NCBI GenBank assembly: GCA_050945815.1
Contig: JBMNTQ010000144.1
Coordinates: forward strand, 1 to 5,358
Reading direction: 5' to 3'
DNA: 5,358 nucleotides
From: JBMNTQ01 sp050945815
GTDB lineage: Bacteria; Bacillota; Clostridia; Christensenellales; JBMNTQ01
The notes under the pieces are model-generated. The model saw only the letters and a list, made by a program, of their open reading frames with translations, did not search any database and was not told the origin of the DNA. Made by a program: the position numbers and the translations under genes. Numbering within the stretch: position 1 is the first letter of the stretch; each line of letters starts with the position of its first letter. This document shows positions 4,705 through 5,358 of this stretch, in pieces.

Positions 4705-5061
4705 GTGGATAAAATTCAAATCGATGGGAACGAGCTTTGTAAAAAGGAGCTGCGCATGGCTCGGGCGGGGCAAGCCAAAGAAGGGGAGAAGTATAAGCTG
4801 GAATTTTTGCGGCAGTTGAAGGAGAGCGGTATGGACCACTGCCCCTGCCAGGAGGCGTGCCGGCATCATGGCAACTGCTATGAATGCGTACAAGTGCATC
4901 GGGGACACCGGGACCATCTGCCCCTCTGTATGTGGGACATGATTAACGAAAAGCTGCACGGACTGGCGCTTCTCACTGAGGGGAGCTACCTTGACTATGC
5001 GAAGAAAGCCGAGGATGGCGGCGGGTGTGCGGGCTGTTCTGGGTGTGCGGGAGAGGAATAA
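4705..5061 (+). CDS. Cysteine/histidine-rich small protein, probable metal binding (118 aa)
   Basis: I cannot name this protein. From GTG 4705 it has 118 residues. GAGGTAGG (4691-4698) lies 6 nt upstream; an in-frame TTG at 4699 is too close to it. Residues 1-45 are charged and helical, with one cysteine (C12). The core, 46-75, is H-C46-P-C48-x3-C52-x-H-H-G-x-C58-x2-C61-x3-H65-x2-H-x2-H-x-L-P-x-C75, a dense Cys/His cluster seen in short uncharacterised Firmicute proteins and compatible with zinc or an iron-sulfur cluster. A W-D-M-I-N-E-K helix follows, then a tail G105-G-G-C108-A-G-C111-S-G-C114-A-G-E-E with a second three-cysteine cluster. There are no membrane segments and no signal peptide. 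Ten cysteines in 118 residues argue for a metal-binding cytoplasmic protein. Metal and function are inference. Confidence 0.8.
   Translation: MDKIQIDGNELCKKELRMARAGQAKEGEKYKLEFLRQLKESGMDHCPCQEACRHHGNCYECVQVHRGHRDHLPLCMWDMINEKLHGLALLTEGSYLDYAKKAEDGGGCAGCSGCAGEE
5023..5051 (+). repeat. Tandem GGGTGTGCGGG repeat in the Cys-rich C-terminal tail
   Basis: GGGTGTGCGGG occurs exactly at 5023-5033 and 5041-5051, an 18-nt period that keeps frame and encodes a repeated G-C-A-G unit. It doubles part of the CxxCxxC tail of the preceding gene and may expand or contract by replication slippage. Confidence 0.6.
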
Positions 5062-5160
5062 GAATAAGAAAAAGGCCTATTTGGAAGCTATTATAAGGAC
5101 TGCTAATGATAAGCCGAGGGTTTGGGCAAAGCCTCTGACAAAATGGATTAAAGGGTATAA

Positions 5161-5187
5161 AAAAAGGCGCTAATTAAGCGCCTTTTT
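5161..5187. terminator. Bidirectional intrinsic terminator between the Cys/His-rich gene and glyS
   Basis: A perfect 11-bp stem, 5161-5171 (AAAAAGGCGCT) with 5177-5187 (AGCGCCTTTTT), and a 5-nt AATTA loop. It has T-runs on both strands. The plus-strand transcript of the Cys/His-rich gene and the minus-strand glycyl-tRNA synthetase transcript (stop at 5199) both run into it. Confidence 0.92.
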
Positions 5188-5198
5188 GCGTTTTAATT

Positions 5199-5358
5199 TT
5201 AAAAGTTCAAACGTTTTTGGATATAGGCACTGACTTCTTCCTGGGGCAGGCGGATTTGCTGCATAGAATCTCGGTCTCGCAGCGTTACGGTGCCATCCTC
5301 CAGTGTATCGAAATCCACCGTGATGCAGAAAGGGGTGCCGATTTCGTCCTGGCGGCGG
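5199..5358 (-). CDS. glyS: Glycyl-tRNA synthetase, single-chain (alpha2) type, C-terminal end, rest outside window
   Basis: The last 52 codons and stop of a minus-strand gene that continues right of the window. The visible peptide contains R-R-Q-D-E-I-G-T-P-F-C-I-T-V-D-F-D, then L-E-D-G-T-V-T-L-R-D-R-D-S-M-Q-Q-I-R-L, and ends Q-K-R-L-N-F. The D-E-I-G-T-P-F-C-x-T-V-D-F and T-V-x-x-R-D-R-D-S-M-x-Q-x-R blocks are the hallmark end of the anticodon-binding domain in the dimeric, class II glycyl-tRNA synthetase (also called GlyQS), which charges tRNA-Gly with glycine. It is not the alpha2beta2 GlyQ/GlyS enzyme, whose beta subunit ends differently. Its terminator is shared with the converging Cys/His-rich gene. 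Confidence 0.93.
   Translation of the reverse strand, partial: RRQDEIGTPFCITVDFDTLEDGTVTLRDRDSMQQIRLPQEEVSAYIQKRLNF

Noticed and set aside
4591..4959. 122-aa minus-strand frame opposite the Cys/His-rich gene
   Set aside because: It covers the perfect extended -10 promoter and the coding strand of a gene with a far more structured protein. It looks like a shadow.
5116..5135. Small imperfect inverted repeat GAGG-G-TTTG / CAAA-G-CCTC
   Set aside because: The loop would be only 2-4 nt with an internal G-G mismatch and no T-run. It sits in spacer right before the true terminator and is probably incidental.
4991..5173. 60-aa basic frame overlapping the end of the Cys/His-rich gene, with a possible 30-aa form from TTG 5080
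   Set aside because: It starts inside another gene in a different frame, has no clear ribosome binding site, is dominated by Lys/Arg from A-rich spacer, and its stop lies inside the terminator stem. A 30-aa peptide from TTG 5080 cannot be excluded but has no positive support.

Overview
The window reads as chromosomal DNA from an anaerobic, endospore-forming Firmicute with moderate GC. Three things point this way. There is a beta subunit of a sodium-pumping decarboxylase, an energy-conserving enzyme of fermentative anaerobes. There is a signal-peptide-less LysM-LysM-GH18 protein of the SleL/YaaH spore cortex hydrolase type. The housekeeping genes der, plsY and a single-chain glycyl-tRNA synthetase complete the picture. 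A spore-forming Negativicute (Sporomusaceae-like) would fit, but that placement is inference. No tRNA, rRNA, CRISPR array, insertion sequence or integrase is visible.

Layout, left to right. (1) 1-1050, plus strand: the 3' end of der (ribosome assembly GTPase), then plsY (acyl-phosphate:glycerol-3-phosphate acyltransferase) after 10 bp, closed by a strong hairpin terminator. (2) 1064-2374, minus strand: oadB-type beta subunit (378 aa, all recalled sodium-site residues conserved), preceded by an easily missed 51-codon gene for a single-helix OadG/gamma-like subunit. No alpha or biotin-carrier gene is present. (3) 2426/2504-2626, plus strand: a small unrecognised ORF ending exactly at a terminator. 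(4) 2719-4002, minus strand: SleL/YaaH-like hydrolase, probably starting at a TTG codon. (5) 4003-4291: a divergent intergenic region whose right two thirds are strikingly G-rich, with six GGAGG motifs. (6) 4292-4543, plus strand: an 83-aa holin-like membrane protein with its own terminator. (7) 4705-5061, plus strand: an unrecognised 118-aa cysteine/histidine-rich protein behind an extended -10 promoter. (8) 5199-5358, minus strand: the C-terminus of glycyl-tRNA synthetase.

Gene orientation alternates, and each convergent junction (plsY/oadB, small ORF/SleL-like gene, Cys-rich gene/glyS) is closed by one shared hairpin with A-tract and T-tract flanks that can terminate in both directions. 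The window is therefore a string of short independent transcription units. The points most worth a second look are the unlisted gamma-like subunit with its odd start, the holin-like gene divergent from a spore-lytic enzyme across the G-rich leader, the two-cluster Cys/His protein, and the 40-66 aa orphan ORF. I see no clear-cut new multi-gene system here.
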